Assembly (NCBI GenBank): GCA_021792045.1 | Contig: JAJYVJ010000002.1 | Coordinates: forward strand, 12,871-76,870 | Direction of reading: 5' to 3' | Length of the DNA stretch: 64,000 nt | Origin: Thermoplasmata archaeon | GTDB taxonomy: Archaea; Thermoplasmatota; Thermoplasmata; Thermoplasmatales; Thermoplasmataceae | Part shown: positions 44,750 to 53,847 of the stretch, one piece after another | How positions within the stretch are numbered: position 1 is the first letter of the stretch | Layout: every line of letters begins with the position of its first letter | Notes under the pieces: model-generated | Seen by the model: only the letters and a program-made list of their open reading frames with translations | Database searches by the model: none | What the model was told of the DNA's origin: nothing | Made by a program: the position numbers and the translations under genes

Positions 44750-45718
44750 TCAGGAATGCGGACCATTATTATATATTTCGAGGACTGCCGCGAGATCTCG
44801 TCTTGCAAGATTTGGATCGAACGGCACTGGTGTGTCGTTTTTTACTGACTCAATAAATTCGGAGAACTCTTTCTCAAATACATCATAGAACTCAACATCG
44901 GCTGGTTTTCCGTTAAGCATGAGTCCACCAAATGCCGTTTTTCTATCAGGGAATTTGAAGTCTAACTGACTCCTGGAATTTACATCCTCATAAATGGATC
45001 CTTCAGAACCGATTACTTCTATTCCGGGAACTTGGGGCGGCTGTCTGTACGCCCATGAATAATAAAAGAGGCCGGTTGACCCATTATTGAAGTGGAACAG
45101 TGCTGTGGCGTTATCCTCGCCCTGAATGGATGAACCAAGATGTGTATCTCCGGATTCTATTCTTGAATAGTTTCCACCGAGGTTGAGCAAAGTATCGATA
45201 TAATGTATTCCACCATCAATGAGCGATCCACCACCCATATGATCGGATTCAGTCCTCCATCCCGGCTTGTCAAAGTACCGCTGATCTCTCACAATAATTG
45301 TTCCTACCTTTCCCAGAATACCTTTTTTTATTATATTCACAGCATATCTTACCGATGGGTCGAAGAAATACTGCTCGGCCACCATGAATTTAATGTCGTG
45401 CTTTTTTGAAGTTGAGATCATTTCATCGGCATCTTTCAATGATGTAGCTATTGGTTTTTCAATTACAACATTCTTCCCGGCTTCCATCGCCTTGATCGCC
45501 ATATCCTTATGAATGTGGTGAGGGACTACCAAGTCTATTATATCGGCATCTGATTTTATAGCTTCATCGAAGGATGAATATCTCTTTTTTATACGGTACT
45601 TCTGCATCACTTCCTTTGCGACAGAATCGTTTCTTTCGACTATGCTGATATCGACACCTTTAATGGATCTTAAGTGAACATTCCCAAAACCTTTGCAGCC
45701 CACAACCACAATTTCCAT
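44750..45718 (-). CDS. Gfo/Idh/MocA-family oxidoreductase
   Basis: A 322-residue NAD(P)-dependent sugar or sugar-acid dehydrogenase. The N-terminal Rossmann fold begins MEIVVVGCKGFGNVH (a shortened G-x-G-x-x-G), and the family EKP motif is present as NVVIEKPIATS. The C-terminal sheet contains GGGSLIDGGIHYID, with the conserved D/H pair near the substrate, and ends with a short helix. Substrate is not deducible: members act on inositol, glucose, xylose, UDP-sugar derivatives and others. It is followed, in the same direction, by a multi-drug exporter-like gene whose start lies 1.5 kb upstream; no operon partner is adjacent. Confidence 0.88.
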   Translation of the reverse strand: MEIVVVGCKGFGNVHLRSIKGVDISIVERNDSVAKEVMQKYRIKKRYSSFDEAIKSDADIIDLVVPHHIHKDMAIKAMEAGKNVVIEKPIATSLKDADEMISTSKKHDIKFMVAEQYFFDPSVRYAVNIIKKGILGKVGTIIVRDQRYFDKPGWRTESDHMGGGSLIDGGIHYIDTLLNLGGNYSRIESGDTHLGSSIQGEDNATALFHFNNGSTGLFYYSWAYRQPPQVPGIEVIGSEGSIYEDVNSRSQLDFKFPDRKTAFGGLMLNGKPADVEFYDVFEKEFSEFIESVKNDTPVPFDPNLARRDLAAVLEIYNNGPHS

Positions 45719-45786
45719 GAGTAGTTAAGAATATCAAGGCATTTAAGAAATTCGTTGCAACAGCTGGAAAAACACTCGAGCAAAAT

Positions 45787-47268
45787 TTAAAAGAGGCATA
45801 TTACATGATTACCTTTTGCAATGTAATCACTCTCGGGGTTTTTCATGGTATTTTCCTCGGATCTAACGACTTTTGTACGCACAAGAGAACTGATGCCTGC
45901 GGCAACTAGGATGAAGAAGCTGGCTATAAGAGCAGCATGGATTCCAACAAGAAACTTTGAGGAAATCCCACCCTCAAGCTTTGTAACTCCAAGGAAGACT
46001 TCGAATGCTATGTAGCGTGGAATCGATAAGGCAGCTATGGATATTGCTATCACATAACTGAAGAGTGTTCCAATGTTACTAAGCGTTCTCAATAATCCAG
46101 AGATCGAACCGTAAAGCTCCCTGGGGGCCCCAGACATTACTGCACTATTGTTTGAAGGCCAGAACATAGACCCTCCAAACCCGGTAATAATTGAACCTGC
46201 AATTACGAGATACAATGTAGAATTCAGGCCCATCATAAGGTAAACCAAAACACCGCCTGCCATAAGGAATATCCCAATGCTAGCGACTATTCTTGAACCT
46301 ATCCTATCAGAGAGCTTTCCCATCCTGGGGGCGAACAAGCTTGAAATGATATACCCGGGGACAAGCAGAAGTGAAGAATCTAGAGGACTGAAACCCCTTA
46401 TCCCCTGAAGATACATTATCAAAATGAACAAAACAGAAAGGTAGCCTATGGCCTGTAAAGTAGCCGCGAGAAGGGAAAATGACAGAACGCGATCTCTAAA
46501 AGCTTTGAGCAAAATCAAAGGATCCTTAACATGTCTTTCAATAAGTATAAAGGGTATTATAAGCACAATACCAGCAACAACTAATACTAAGTTCAAGACA
46601 TCGATACCATTTCCGGCTATCTCAACTGCACCGTAAGAAATGAGGGAAAGCAATACAAGAAGGAGTATTGTCCCGTAGTAGTCGATCGTTGTCTTTGTCT
46701 TCTTGTTGTCTTTTATGTACATGATGGAGAAGTAGAAACCTATCAGACCTACAGGGACATTAATGTAAAATATATACCTCCATCCTATAAGGGTGGTAAT
46801 TATTCCACCAAGAACGATTCCAAGCGCTCCTCCAATTGTCCAGCCCATGCTTGTTATACCAAACGCTCTTCCTCGCTCCTTTGGCGGGAAATAATCTGCA
46901 ACGATGGCACTACTATTTGCCTGTATTAGTACAGCACCAAAACCCTGAAATGCCCTTGATATTATTAGGAACATTACATTTGGAGAAGCCCCAGAGGCAG
47001 CAGATCCTGCTATAAATATGAGAAAACCAATATTGAATATTCTTCCTCTTCCAAATATATCCCCTAATCGTCCCAGCTGTGTCGTCAAAGCTGCGAGCAC
47101 CAGGAGGTAGATCAGTATGACCCAGATGGTATCAAGAAATGGTGCGTGGAGTTGATCAGTAATTGTTGGGAGAGCAAGTATAACGATCGTTGTGTCAATG
47201 GCTGACATCAACATTCCGATGAGGACGCTCGCAAGTATTAGATTTCTTCGTTCGACCATTGTTGGCAC
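45787..47268 (-). CDS. MFS exporter, DHA2 (EmrB/QacA) type
   Basis: A 493-residue transporter with about 14 membrane helices. It opens with helix-1 motif D1 (GMLMSAIDTTIVILALPTI), typical of DHA2 drug/H+ antiporters, followed by motif A at GRLGDIFGRGRIF and motif C-like AFGITSMGWTIGGALGIVLGG. The C-terminal tail is polar and charged (VRTKVVRSEENTMKNPE). It probably exports hydrophobic compounds using the proton gradient; substrate cannot be named. It is 65 bases upstream of the Gfo/Idh/MocA gene on the same strand, so they may be co-transcribed. Confidence 0.9.
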   Translation of the reverse strand: MPTMVERRNLILASVLIGMLMSAIDTTIVILALPTITDQLHAPFLDTIWVILIYLLVLAALTTQLGRLGDIFGRGRIFNIGFLIFIAGSAASGASPNVMFLIISRAFQGFGAVLIQANSSAIVADYFPPKERGRAFGITSMGWTIGGALGIVLGGIITTLIGWRYIFYINVPVGLIGFYFSIMYIKDNKKTKTTIDYYGTILLLVLLSLISYGAVEIAGNGIDVLNLVLVVAGIVLIIPFILIERHVKDPLILLKAFRDRVLSFSLLAATLQAIGYLSVLFILIMYLQGIRGFSPLDSSLLLVPGYIISSLFAPRMGKLSDRIGSRIVASIGIFLMAGGVLVYLMMGLNSTLYLVIAGSIITGFGGSMFWPSNNSAVMSGAPRELYGSISGLLRTLSNIGTLFSYVIAISIAALSIPRYIAFEVFLGVTKLEGGISSKFLVGIHAALIASFFILVAAGISSLVRTKVVRSEENTMKNPESDYIAKGNHVICLF

Positions 47269-47837
47269 ATCTTAGAGTCGGATCACTCCAGCGAGGTCGA
47301 TTCACCCCAGCGCCTTAGGAGATATATACAATATCTTTATTTCTCGCTCAAAATAAGGCTCTGCTGTATTATTTTTTAGTATATAACCATTGATGGGTTT
47401 CTGCAAGTGACGTACTTTCTGTTGCTATCCTCATGCCTTGTGACGTTGATAAGAGAAGATATCTATAAACTTGATGAATATAGGAATCAATTCAACCTTC
47501 TCTTCTAACTTTTGTGTGGATCTTCCTACCTTAAAGGTTGCTGTTGGAGTCCCTATTGGTTGGGGTTTTCTTCTCTCCGAGGGTACTCTGTACATCATAT
47601 GGAGTTATCCGACTTTAAGGTTGCAGGTGCACATGAAAGAATACACGATCATATCTCTTTAGCTTCTGTTCGGCAAAGGAGAATGTGATACGTTTAAGGA
47701 AATTATGTAACTTTACTACTTTTTCTCATCTCTTGCGAAATGGTATTTTCCGCTCGCATATGTTAAAAGGCACTTGGAACAAAAAAAGATGAAATCTAAA
47801 CATTCCACTTCTCTAGAATCTGTTCTAAAAATATGAA
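47269..47837. other. 569-base intergenic region next to tRNA-Ser
   Basis: Between the exporter start and the 3' end of the tRNA-Ser gene. It has short peptide-like stretches in two forward frames (for example 47510-47640, reading DLPTLKVAVGVPIG in one frame and then ELSDFKVAGAHERIHDH in another), which could be a decayed gene, but no start, homologue or full frame supports one. A short repeat, TTAAAGGTTGC at about 47531 and TTTAAGGTTGC at about 47614, flanks part of it. No copy of the tRNA 3' end is visible, so an integrated element is not shown. Confidence 0.4.
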
Positions 47838-47918
47838 CGCCGCGGGAGAGATTCGAACTCCCGATCCACAAGGGAACCAGATCTCAAGTCTGGCGCCGTA
47901 CCACTGGGCCACCGCGGC
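47838..47918 (-). tRNA. tRNA-Ser (anticodon UGA)
   Basis: On the minus strand the gene reads from GCCGCGG to its complement CCGCGGC with a G discriminator. The anticodon arm is CCAGA, loop CTTGAGA, TCTGG, giving anticodon TGA for codon UCA. A long variable region (TTCCCTTGTGGATC) and a G73 discriminator identify class II tRNA-Ser. The T arm is GGGAG TTCGAAT CTCTC. No CCA is encoded and no intron is seen at the usual site. Confidence 0.93.
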
Positions 47919-47981
47919 TTCAATAGGTAAAGGACAGGTGGATAATTAATCTTGCTTGATGTTTTCACGTGCTTGATATGA

Positions 47982-48365
47982 TTACACTTTAAGAAGCAAG
48001 AATGACATAGCTACAACTATGGCAATCACAAGGATAGAAAAAATAACATTTACCTTTCTCTTAGGCTTATACTCATCACTCTCTATCTGCTTTTCAGCGA
48101 CGAGATAATTGTAGGTGCCATAAGCTATGGTCAATGCCCCCAGAATTATCATCACTTCACCGTATACCACTGTTCCAGCTCCAAGAGATGATGAATTCTT
48201 CAGAATGTCAAGAAATATGGCAAATTTCGCAATGACGAAACCAAACGCAATCAGGGCAATGCCTGTTCGTATCCATGCTAGAAAAGTCCTTTCATTCGCC
48301 AGATAATCAGAAGGTCTTGCGTTTTTAGATTCCATTTTTAATTTTGTCCATGCAGCAATAGCCAT
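47982..48365 (-). CDS. DUF202 membrane protein
   Basis: A 127-residue protein with the DUF202 opening [31 protein letters not shown], where the conserved [12 protein letters not shown] motif lies at the start of the first helix. Two more helices follow ([19 protein letters not shown] and [19 protein letters not shown]). Function of DUF202 proteins is unsettled. ATG 48335 (MESKNARP) is an alternative, shorter start. It lies between tRNA-Ser and rpl15e, 57 bases from the latter. Confidence 0.88.
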   Translation of the reverse strand: MAIAAWTKLKMESKNARPSDYLANERTFLAWIRTGIALIAFGFVIAKFAIFLDILKNSSSLGAGTVVYGEVMIILGALTIAYGTYNYLVAEKQIESDEYKPKRKVNVIFSILVIAIVVAMSFLLLKV

Positions 48366-48422
48366 GAAAGGATAAAAACTGTTCCTAAAATACTAATCTA
48401 GAAAAGGATTAAAGGTTAGTGA

Positions 48423-49019
48423 TTATCTTCTAAGTCTATCATTTGCTCGTATAGATGGTCTACTTTTCGAACTTCCAGTCCTACCTGTTCTGAGACCCCT
48501 ACCTTTGTATCCTGCTGATGTAAGACCTCTGTAGACCCGTCCAGTGTTCTGGGGTTCAGAAATCCAAGATATTCTAGAATCGTTTGTTATCTGGGGGCTT
48601 TCCCTGTCAACAAGTATTACTTCATAGTACTTGTAGAGACCATCCTCACCTACATAGTAGGAATTAAGAACCTCAGCATTAGGATATTTATCTGCAGCCC
48701 TTTCCTCAGCAATCCACTGTATGCTTTTCTTTGGTGTAAGTTTATTATAGGCCATCCTTCTGGGTCTTCTCCCTCCCATTATCTTGGGTTTGCCTCTTCC
48801 TCCCCGCCTTACTCTAGATCTTACTACCAAATATCCGTACTTTGCTTTATAACCAAGCGATCTTGCGCGATCTATCCTTGTGGGAAAGTCCACTCTTACA
48901 ACTGAATTTCCGTTTCTCCAGGAAATCATCCTCTGCTTTTGCAGATTATAAATCTCCGATTTTTTTAGATCTTTCCAAGCATCAGCGACTAAACTGTAAG
49001 TATTTTTTATTTCGCTCAT
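48423..49019 (-). CDS. rpl15e: Ribosomal protein L15e
   Basis: A 198-residue, highly basic protein of the large subunit. It begins [19 protein letters not shown] and contains [50 protein letters not shown], strongly conserved in archaeal and eukaryotic L15e, and ends with an Arg/Ser/Gly tail. No bacterial counterpart exists. It sits head-to-head with the Pop5-like gene, a grouping with RNase P genes that recurs in archaea. Confidence 0.96.
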   Translation of the reverse strand: MSEIKNTYSLVADAWKDLKKSEIYNLQKQRMISWRNGNSVVRVDFPTRIDRARSLGYKAKYGYLVVRSRVRRGGRGKPKIMGGRRPRRMAYNKLTPKKSIQWIAEERAADKYPNAEVLNSYYVGEDGLYKYYEVILVDRESPQITNDSRISWISEPQNTGRVYRGLTSAGYKGRGLRTGRTGSSKSRPSIRANDRLRR

Positions 49020-49233
49020 TTTAATTTATCTCCAATCTTATGATAACAGAGTGAAGTAACATGCAATATATAGATATTTAGCAATCGCGATCGCCCTATT
49101 TAACCAAAATGGTATGAATCATATGGGTTTGAAATCCGTATCGCTAATTTTCATGGAAAAAATTATCAGGTCTCGGCAGTCATAAAAAGCCTTGTTGAGG
49201 AATGTATTTTATCCCCTTAGTCATTTCATTTTA

Positions 49234-49509
49234 TTGAAAGGGTCAGAAATAAGAAAGAGATATGTGCTCGTTTATTCATCGTCTCTGGACATCGTTCTTA
49301 GGCAACTGGATTCAAATCTTGCTAAAATAGGCTGCAAGCGGAAATTTAGAAACGGCAGCTACGCCATATATCTTGCCAATCAGTATAATAGAGACCATGT
49401 AATAGATTCGATCAACAAGATCAACAATGTTAGAGCGGTGATCACCAGTGGCACCATTAAAAAATGCAAGAAAGTAATGAGTGAGGACATCAAAAAAAAT
49501 TCAGTGTAA
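49234..49509 (+). CDS. rnp2: RNase P component 2 (Pop5-like)
   Basis: Archaeal RNase P protein, 91 residues from the TTG at 49234. The Pop5/Rpp14 fold is recognisable from RKRYVLVYSS at the start, AIYLANQYNRDHVIDSINKI in the middle, and the near-universal SGTIKKCKK motif close to the C-terminus. It would assist the RNA in 5' processing of tRNA precursors with Rpp30. No ATG is available in frame before the conserved strand; TTG 49192 would add a poorly supported leader. Its 3' end overlaps rfcL by nine bases. The sequence is somewhat diverged, hence moderate confidence. Confidence 0.8.
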   Translation: MKGSEIRKRYVLVYSSSLDIVLRQLDSNLAKIGCKRKFRNGSYAIYLANQYNRDHVIDSINKINNVRAVITSGTIKKCKKVMSEDIKKNSV

Positions 49510-50799
49510 TTTTCTTTCCGTCTTCAGCATTACCAGTTCCTTTTCTGAAAGCATAAGGAGTTTTTCCGCGCTCTCTAAAAAATTTCTGTTTCTGGTCATG
49601 TATGAAAAATACCACAGATTATCGTTTACTTTATCAGAACCGGTGTGCATCAGTGTTGATAACTTTAGAAACAGGGATTTCCTGGTTTCTCGAGTCTCCC
49701 TGAGGGCTGACATTCTCATAATGTAGCTCGGGAATTCATATTTTACATAGCTTTTATTCGGTTTCTCAATTTTAGAAGATATTCCGGCACTAATTTCTTC
49801 GGCAAAGCCCTTGAACGCATAATGCTGCTTCTTTATGACTCTACCTACAAACATGTCGGATACAGAAAGGATGTCATATGCTTTATACAGATCATCGGCT
49901 TCATCCGCTTCATAAGGCAGATTCTGATCGATCCACATCAGATAATCCTCAGTTGTAAAATCCTTGTTCCACAGATCGATAAGAATTTTCTCATAGGTTC
50001 GGTCTTTGAATGTATCAGAAATCGTGTTATATATTGATACGGGTGCATCCCTTCTACTCGCGCCCAAACTCAAAACTTTGTCATCTGAATATGGGAGGAC
50101 TGAAACTATGTCATTTATGATACTCCTGATGTCCTGTCCATTCTTCTGAATCAGTTCGTCTATTCGTTCTGAAGAGAACTCAAGATGTTCGTTTGAGGCT
50201 ATTTCTCTGATCCTGTCTGAAAGTCTATTTCTAAATGTTTTATAATCAAGATCCCCCCTCCTGTTGTACTGCTTGAATTCTATGACAAGGGACCGGTTTA
50301 TTATGTCTCTCCCGGCATTTTTCCTTCTGAACGAATAAAAATCATTTAGTGTTATTATTATAGGGTTATGGGTTGCAGCAATAATCTTTGAAAGCTCTGA
50401 CAATCCACCAAAATCGCCACCAGTTCCGCTGTTCCTACCCTCGAAGATGTTATCGGCCTCGTCGATAAGTATTATTCTCTGGAAACCTTTCGTGTCACCC
50501 TTGTGGTCGTTAAAAAGATCCGAATATATCGAGGCCATGAGCGCAACTCGCTTCATGGATTCTGCATTTCTCTGATCAGAGGAATTCATCTCAATTATTG
50601 GAACACCGCTTTCCCTCGCTACTGTGATGGCTGTTGTGGTTTTTCCTGTGCCGGGCGATCCCCATAATAAGAGGGCACGCTTTGCCGGGATTCCATTTTT
50701 CCAACTATCAAGCCAGTTTTGTATCTGCAAAAGGATATCCTTTCTTATTATTAGATCATCGTATGTTTCTGGCCTGTATTTTTCAGATATAGTATTCAT
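49501..50799 (-). CDS. rfcL: Replication factor C, large subunit
   Basis: A 432-residue AAA+ clamp-loader subunit. Walker A is WGSPGTGKTT at residues 46-55, and Walker B IILIDEADN. The N-terminal box EKYRPETYDDL is typical of RfcL, and residues after 230 form the archaeal C-terminal helical domain. Basic segments end the protein. With RfcS it opens the PCNA ring on primed DNA. It overlaps the preceding tRNA-binding-domain gene by four bases and converges on rnp2. Length is near that of archaeal RfcL, though the PCNA-binding tail is not obvious. Confidence 0.93.
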   Translation of the reverse strand: MNTISEKYRPETYDDLIIRKDILLQIQNWLDSWKNGIPAKRALLLWGSPGTGKTTTAITVARESGVPIIEMNSSDQRNAESMKRVALMASIYSDLFNDHKGDTKGFQRIILIDEADNIFEGRNSGTGGDFGGLSELSKIIAATHNPIIITLNDFYSFRRKNAGRDIINRSLVIEFKQYNRRGDLDYKTFRNRLSDRIREIASNEHLEFSSERIDELIQKNGQDIRSIINDIVSVLPYSDDKVLSLGASRRDAPVSIYNTISDTFKDRTYEKILIDLWNKDFTTEDYLMWIDQNLPYEADEADDLYKAYDILSVSDMFVGRVIKKQHYAFKGFAEEISAGISSKIEKPNKSYVKYEFPSYIMRMSALRETRETRKSLFLKLSTLMHTGSDKVNDNLWYFSYMTRNRNFLESAEKLLMLSEKELVMLKTERKLH

Positions 50800-51128
50800 T
50801 TGATCCTTATGCCAGAAGGCATTTCCTTGTCTGTGGTCAGCAGGCTGAGCGTCTGATCGTTTTCGGCAGAAAGAAGCATGGCCTCACTGTCAAGCCCCAT
50901 AAATCTCGCCTTCTTCAGGTTGTTTATTATGATTATCGTCTTACCGATCATGTCTTCAGGGTTATAATAGTCAGATATACTGGAGATCACCTGCTTCCGC
51001 ACACCGCCGACATCAACTATGATCTTCAGGAGATTCCTGGATTTCTGCACCTTTTCGCATTCAACAACCTTTGCCGTGGTTAATTCCATCCTGTGAAATT
51101 CATCAATAGAGATCTCTTCTTCGGCCAT
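50796..51128 (-). CDS. Stand-alone EMAP/tRNA-binding domain protein (MetRS beta-like)
   Basis: A 110-residue OB-fold protein: DEFHRMELTTAKVVECEKVQKSRNLLKIIVDVGGVRKQVISSIS, then INNLKKARFMGLDSEAMLLSA, the hallmark of the tRNA-binding domain also found in the C-terminus of bacterial MetRS, CsaA and Arc1p/EMAPII. As a separate small gene it can act as a trans tRNA-binding partner of MetRS. It is four bases from the upstream acyl-CoA dehydrogenase gene and overlaps rfcL, so it is inside a three-gene transcript mixing unrelated roles. Confidence 0.9.
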   Translation of the reverse strand: MAEEEISIDEFHRMELTTAKVVECEKVQKSRNLLKIIVDVGGVRKQVISSISDYYNPEDMIGKTIIIINNLKKARFMGLDSEAMLLSAENDQTLSLLTTDKEMPSGIRIK

Positions 51129-51132
51129 ACTT

Positions 51133-52329
51133 TCACCCCTTTATGAATTCTCTGCCAAGTGTTTCTCTCGCTATAATTGTTTTCATAATCTCCCTAGATC
51201 CTTCCGCCAGCATGAAAGATCTTACACCTCTGAGGGCAAGTTCCTGTGGATTGAATTTTGTGTATCCAAAGGCTCCATGCCATTGGAGTGCATCATTTAT
51301 CGCATCAAACGACCACACGGTTGAGAGCAGTTTCGCAATGGCGATCTCCTTTGAGACCTCGAACCGCGTGAATCTCCCTGTCCTCTGCTCCTGGTCATAC
51401 ATCCATAGTGCTTTGTAACCGATGTTTCTTGCAGCTTCTAATTTCGCTGTGTGGTCTGCCAGGCCAAACTGGATCCCCTGGAATTTTCCGATAGGTTGTC
51501 CGAAAGCTTTTCGTTCTTTCATGTACGAGGTTGCATTGTCCAGGCAATGCTGCGCTATGGAAGCCGAAATCAACGCAATCAAGCCACGTGCAAATTCAAA
51601 CCCTTCATGAACTATTTTGAATCCTCTGTTTATCTCGCCTATAACGTTCTCCTCGGGCACCTCATAATTTATGAATCGTAGCGATCCCCATGTGGACCCC
51701 TCGCGTCCCATCTCTTCAAGGCTGGACAGTTCCATCTCGCTCTCTCGGTCAGGGGTATAGAATAAAGAGATCCCTGCTGTCCCCTTGCCAGGATCTGTTT
51801 TTGCAATGGTCACGTAACCCCCGCCTATCTCCCTTATATCTTTAACAAGGCTGATGTAGGATTTCTCTCCATTTATCCTATACGAGCTGTGGTCTTTGAC
51901 TGCTACTGTCTTCATCGATCCCAGATCGGATCCGGCCCCAGGCTCTGTGGAGGCAACCCCCGTTATTATCTCTCCTTTTGCAATCTTTTCTAAAACATTA
52001 TTTCTCAAAGTGTCTTTAGAATATTTTGACAGCAGATATGACCACGCATTGTCAACCAGAAAAAGTACAGATATTGCCGCAGTAACGTCCTGGCGTGCAA
52101 TCTCCTCCGCAACTATTCCTGTAGTGACTGCATCTGCTCCCATGCCATTATATTCTTCAGGAACTGTCATGCCTAAAACGCCAAGTTTTTTCATGCCAGT
52201 TATTATGCTTGACGGTATCCTTTTTGTTTTTACCATGTCCTGGATTCTTGGCGCAATTTCTTTATCAGCAAACTCTCTCACAGAATCCCTCAGGATTGTC
52301 TGTTCTTCCGAAAATGAAAAATCCACCAT
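51133..52329 (-). CDS. Acyl-CoA dehydrogenase
   Basis: A 398-residue FAD enzyme oxidising acyl-CoA to enoyl-CoA and passing electrons to ETF. The N-terminal helical block DFSFSEEQTILRDSVREFADKEI, FAD-side motifs TEPGAGSDLGSMKTVA and FQGIQFGLADHTAKLEAAR, and the C-terminal LAEGSREIMKTIIARETLG are all conserved. The position of the catalytic glutamate, between helices near residue 365, reads ALRGVRSFMLAEGS and includes the AEG glutamate candidate. Chain length is not deducible. A likely electron path is through ETF to the FadF-like membrane protein at 1.7-3.7 kb, but no etf gene is here. Confidence 0.93.
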   Translation of the reverse strand: MVDFSFSEEQTILRDSVREFADKEIAPRIQDMVKTKRIPSSIITGMKKLGVLGMTVPEEYNGMGADAVTTGIVAEEIARQDVTAAISVLFLVDNAWSYLLSKYSKDTLRNNVLEKIAKGEIITGVASTEPGAGSDLGSMKTVAVKDHSSYRINGEKSYISLVKDIREIGGGYVTIAKTDPGKGTAGISLFYTPDRESEMELSSLEEMGREGSTWGSLRFINYEVPEENVIGEINRGFKIVHEGFEFARGLIALISASIAQHCLDNATSYMKERKAFGQPIGKFQGIQFGLADHTAKLEAARNIGYKALWMYDQEQRTGRFTRFEVSKEIAIAKLLSTVWSFDAINDALQWHGAFGYTKFNPQELALRGVRSFMLAEGSREIMKTIIARETLGREFIKG

Positions 52330-52422
52330 TAATGTTAATCAGTGGATAGGATATAATCCTATTTTTCTATCGATCTAAAATTTTGGTAATAAATTTAAGA
52401 TGATGTAAGAGTTGTTCTATTT

Positions 52423-53361
52423 TCAGATTTGAGAGAAGTCTATTTTTCTCTTCGATGGATCTTTGGAAAGCAATGTTACTCTGCTGTCTCTTCTGTCGCC
52501 GGACAGAACATATCCTGTCCTGGATGCAAGTTCTGATGTGAATTCAAGTATATCATCATGAGATGGCATGTTTTCCCGGGCAAGCCTGGCTATTGACTGG
52601 CCAACATGAACATATCCCTTTGACTCTATGTAGTCTGGACTTGCAATACGATCCATTTTCGCGTACTCCTCAATATACGGCATGTTTATGTATTTAACAA
52701 GAGTATGTCTTATTACTTTTCTTGTGTCTAGGGATGGCATTAATTCCAAAGTTCTGTTGAAATTTTCCCAGGCATTGCCTATCGATGGATTAAGAAGGTC
52801 ATAGAATATCTCTTTTGTCGGCCCTGCAGTGGTAACGTAGAGCTGTGTTGGCAAGGGATCGAGTCTTTCAAGAACCATGGGAAGGGTGCCATTTGTTACG
52901 AGAAAAGTTGACATGCCTCTTTTTTTTGCTAGGGCTATGAATTCGCCGAGTCGGGAATATAAAGTAGGTTCACCGGTTAGGGATATGGCTATATGTTTTG
53001 GATTCTCAGCTTCTTTCCACTTCTCCGGAGACACTTTTGGATTCCCCTTGAAACCGGATATGAGTTTTTTATGTGCTATAATTGATTGTTCCAGGATTAA
53101 TTCAGGATCATCCTCATCAGCAATGTGCATCCCGTCAAATCCCTGAAATCTCCAACAAAACGCACAGTTCTCAGTGCAGGCCGAAAGTGCGGGCGTCATC
53201 TGAACGCATTGGTGAGAATTTATTCCATAAAAGTCGCCCTTATAGCAACCACGCCCTCCTGTTAGCTCACTCTTTGTCCACTGGCACACTTTGACGGCAG
53301 AATGCTTTCCCACAAGACCGTAGTGTTGCTTCTTGTATACCTGTACATAGGCGTTTTCCAT
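52423..53361 (-). CDS. taw1: 4-demethylwyosine synthase
   Basis: Radical-SAM enzyme that condenses pyruvate with m1G37 of tRNA(Phe) to form the imidazopurine ring of wyosine. The two 4Fe-4S sites are visible: N-terminal C26, C39 and C52, and the radical-SAM triad C62/C66/C69 (CTENCAFCW), the same residue numbers as in the characterised archaeal enzymes. The SAM-binding GEPTLY and the lysine-bearing region needed for pyruvate are present. Length 312 is typical and there is no flavodoxin domain, as in archaea. It stands alone in a run of minus-strand genes. Confidence 0.95.
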   Translation of the reverse strand: MENAYVQVYKKQHYGLVGKHSAVKVCQWTKSELTGGRGCYKGDFYGINSHQCVQMTPALSACTENCAFCWRFQGFDGMHIADEDDPELILEQSIIAHKKLISGFKGNPKVSPEKWKEAENPKHIAISLTGEPTLYSRLGEFIALAKKRGMSTFLVTNGTLPMVLERLDPLPTQLYVTTAGPTKEIFYDLLNPSIGNAWENFNRTLELMPSLDTRKVIRHTLVKYINMPYIEEYAKMDRIASPDYIESKGYVHVGQSIARLARENMPSHDDILEFTSELASRTGYVLSGDRRDSRVTLLSKDPSKRKIDFSQI

Positions 53362-53493
53362 TTTTGACTGAGAATTACCGGATATATAACATTTTGCAGG
53401 AACGCTACACTCTTCGAATTTTCAAATAATGAGTCTTCACAATTTCCCATGAGCAATGAGGTCAATGAGTGATCTGCAAACTACATTTGCTGT

Positions 53494-53691
53494 TTGGTCT
53501 ATTTTATCCAGCCGAACAGACCAAGAGTTCCTTTCCCCTGGCACCGTAAGAATAGATTCCTGCTAGGTTCTTCTATTCGCGGACTGCAGATGCAAGCGAA
53601 ATGTGCTCGCATCACCTCAAAAGGCGCTCAAATAAACGCATGGTCAAATAGCGGCATGCCCGGAGAGATGTATTGTCAGCCTCATTCATAA
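53494..53691 (+). pseudogene. Possible degenerate IS200/IS605-type TnpB C-terminal remnant
   Basis: A 65-codon frame whose middle, FLLGSSIRGLQMQAKC, resembles a decayed version of the zinc-finger end of TnpB proteins (F-x-C-x-x-C-G-L-Q-M-x-R-D), where the cysteines seem to have been lost. The C-terminal GMPGEM fits TnpB tails only loosely. There is no start, upstream body or IS end. Weakly supported; chance is a realistic alternative. Confidence 0.2.
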
Positions 53692-53795
53692 CTCTGATGT
53701 ACATTGCTTCTCGATTTCCATGGGATTAATGCAATTGTATTGCGACACGTAAACTTAAAACAGATCCTTAATCTTGAAAAATAATAACAAATTTG

Positions 53796-53818
53796 GAGAG
53801 GATTCGGATTTTCCTCTC
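53796..53818 (-). terminator. Hairpin terminator after thermosome
   Basis: Read on the minus strand, GAGAGGA and TCCTCTC form a 7-base-pair stem with a nine-base loop, about 30 bases after the thermosome stop, followed by a T-rich stretch (TTTGTTATTATTTTT). Confidence 0.6.
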
Positions 53819-53847
53819 TTTATCATAAAAATTAGAAAGAATTTAGT

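Larger units (their letters stand above)
53362..53847. other. 486-base intergenic region with possible transposase remnant
   Basis: Between taw1 (reverse start) and the thermosome 3' end. Apart from the hairpin terminator at its right end, it holds a forward open frame at 53494-53691 of uncertain meaning, listed separately. The remainder shows no tRNA, promoter or ORF with coding character. Confidence 0.5.

Noticed and set aside
47838..47918. tRNA-Ser as a site of an integrated element
   Set aside because: No integrase gene and no second copy of the tRNA 3' end were seen in the window.
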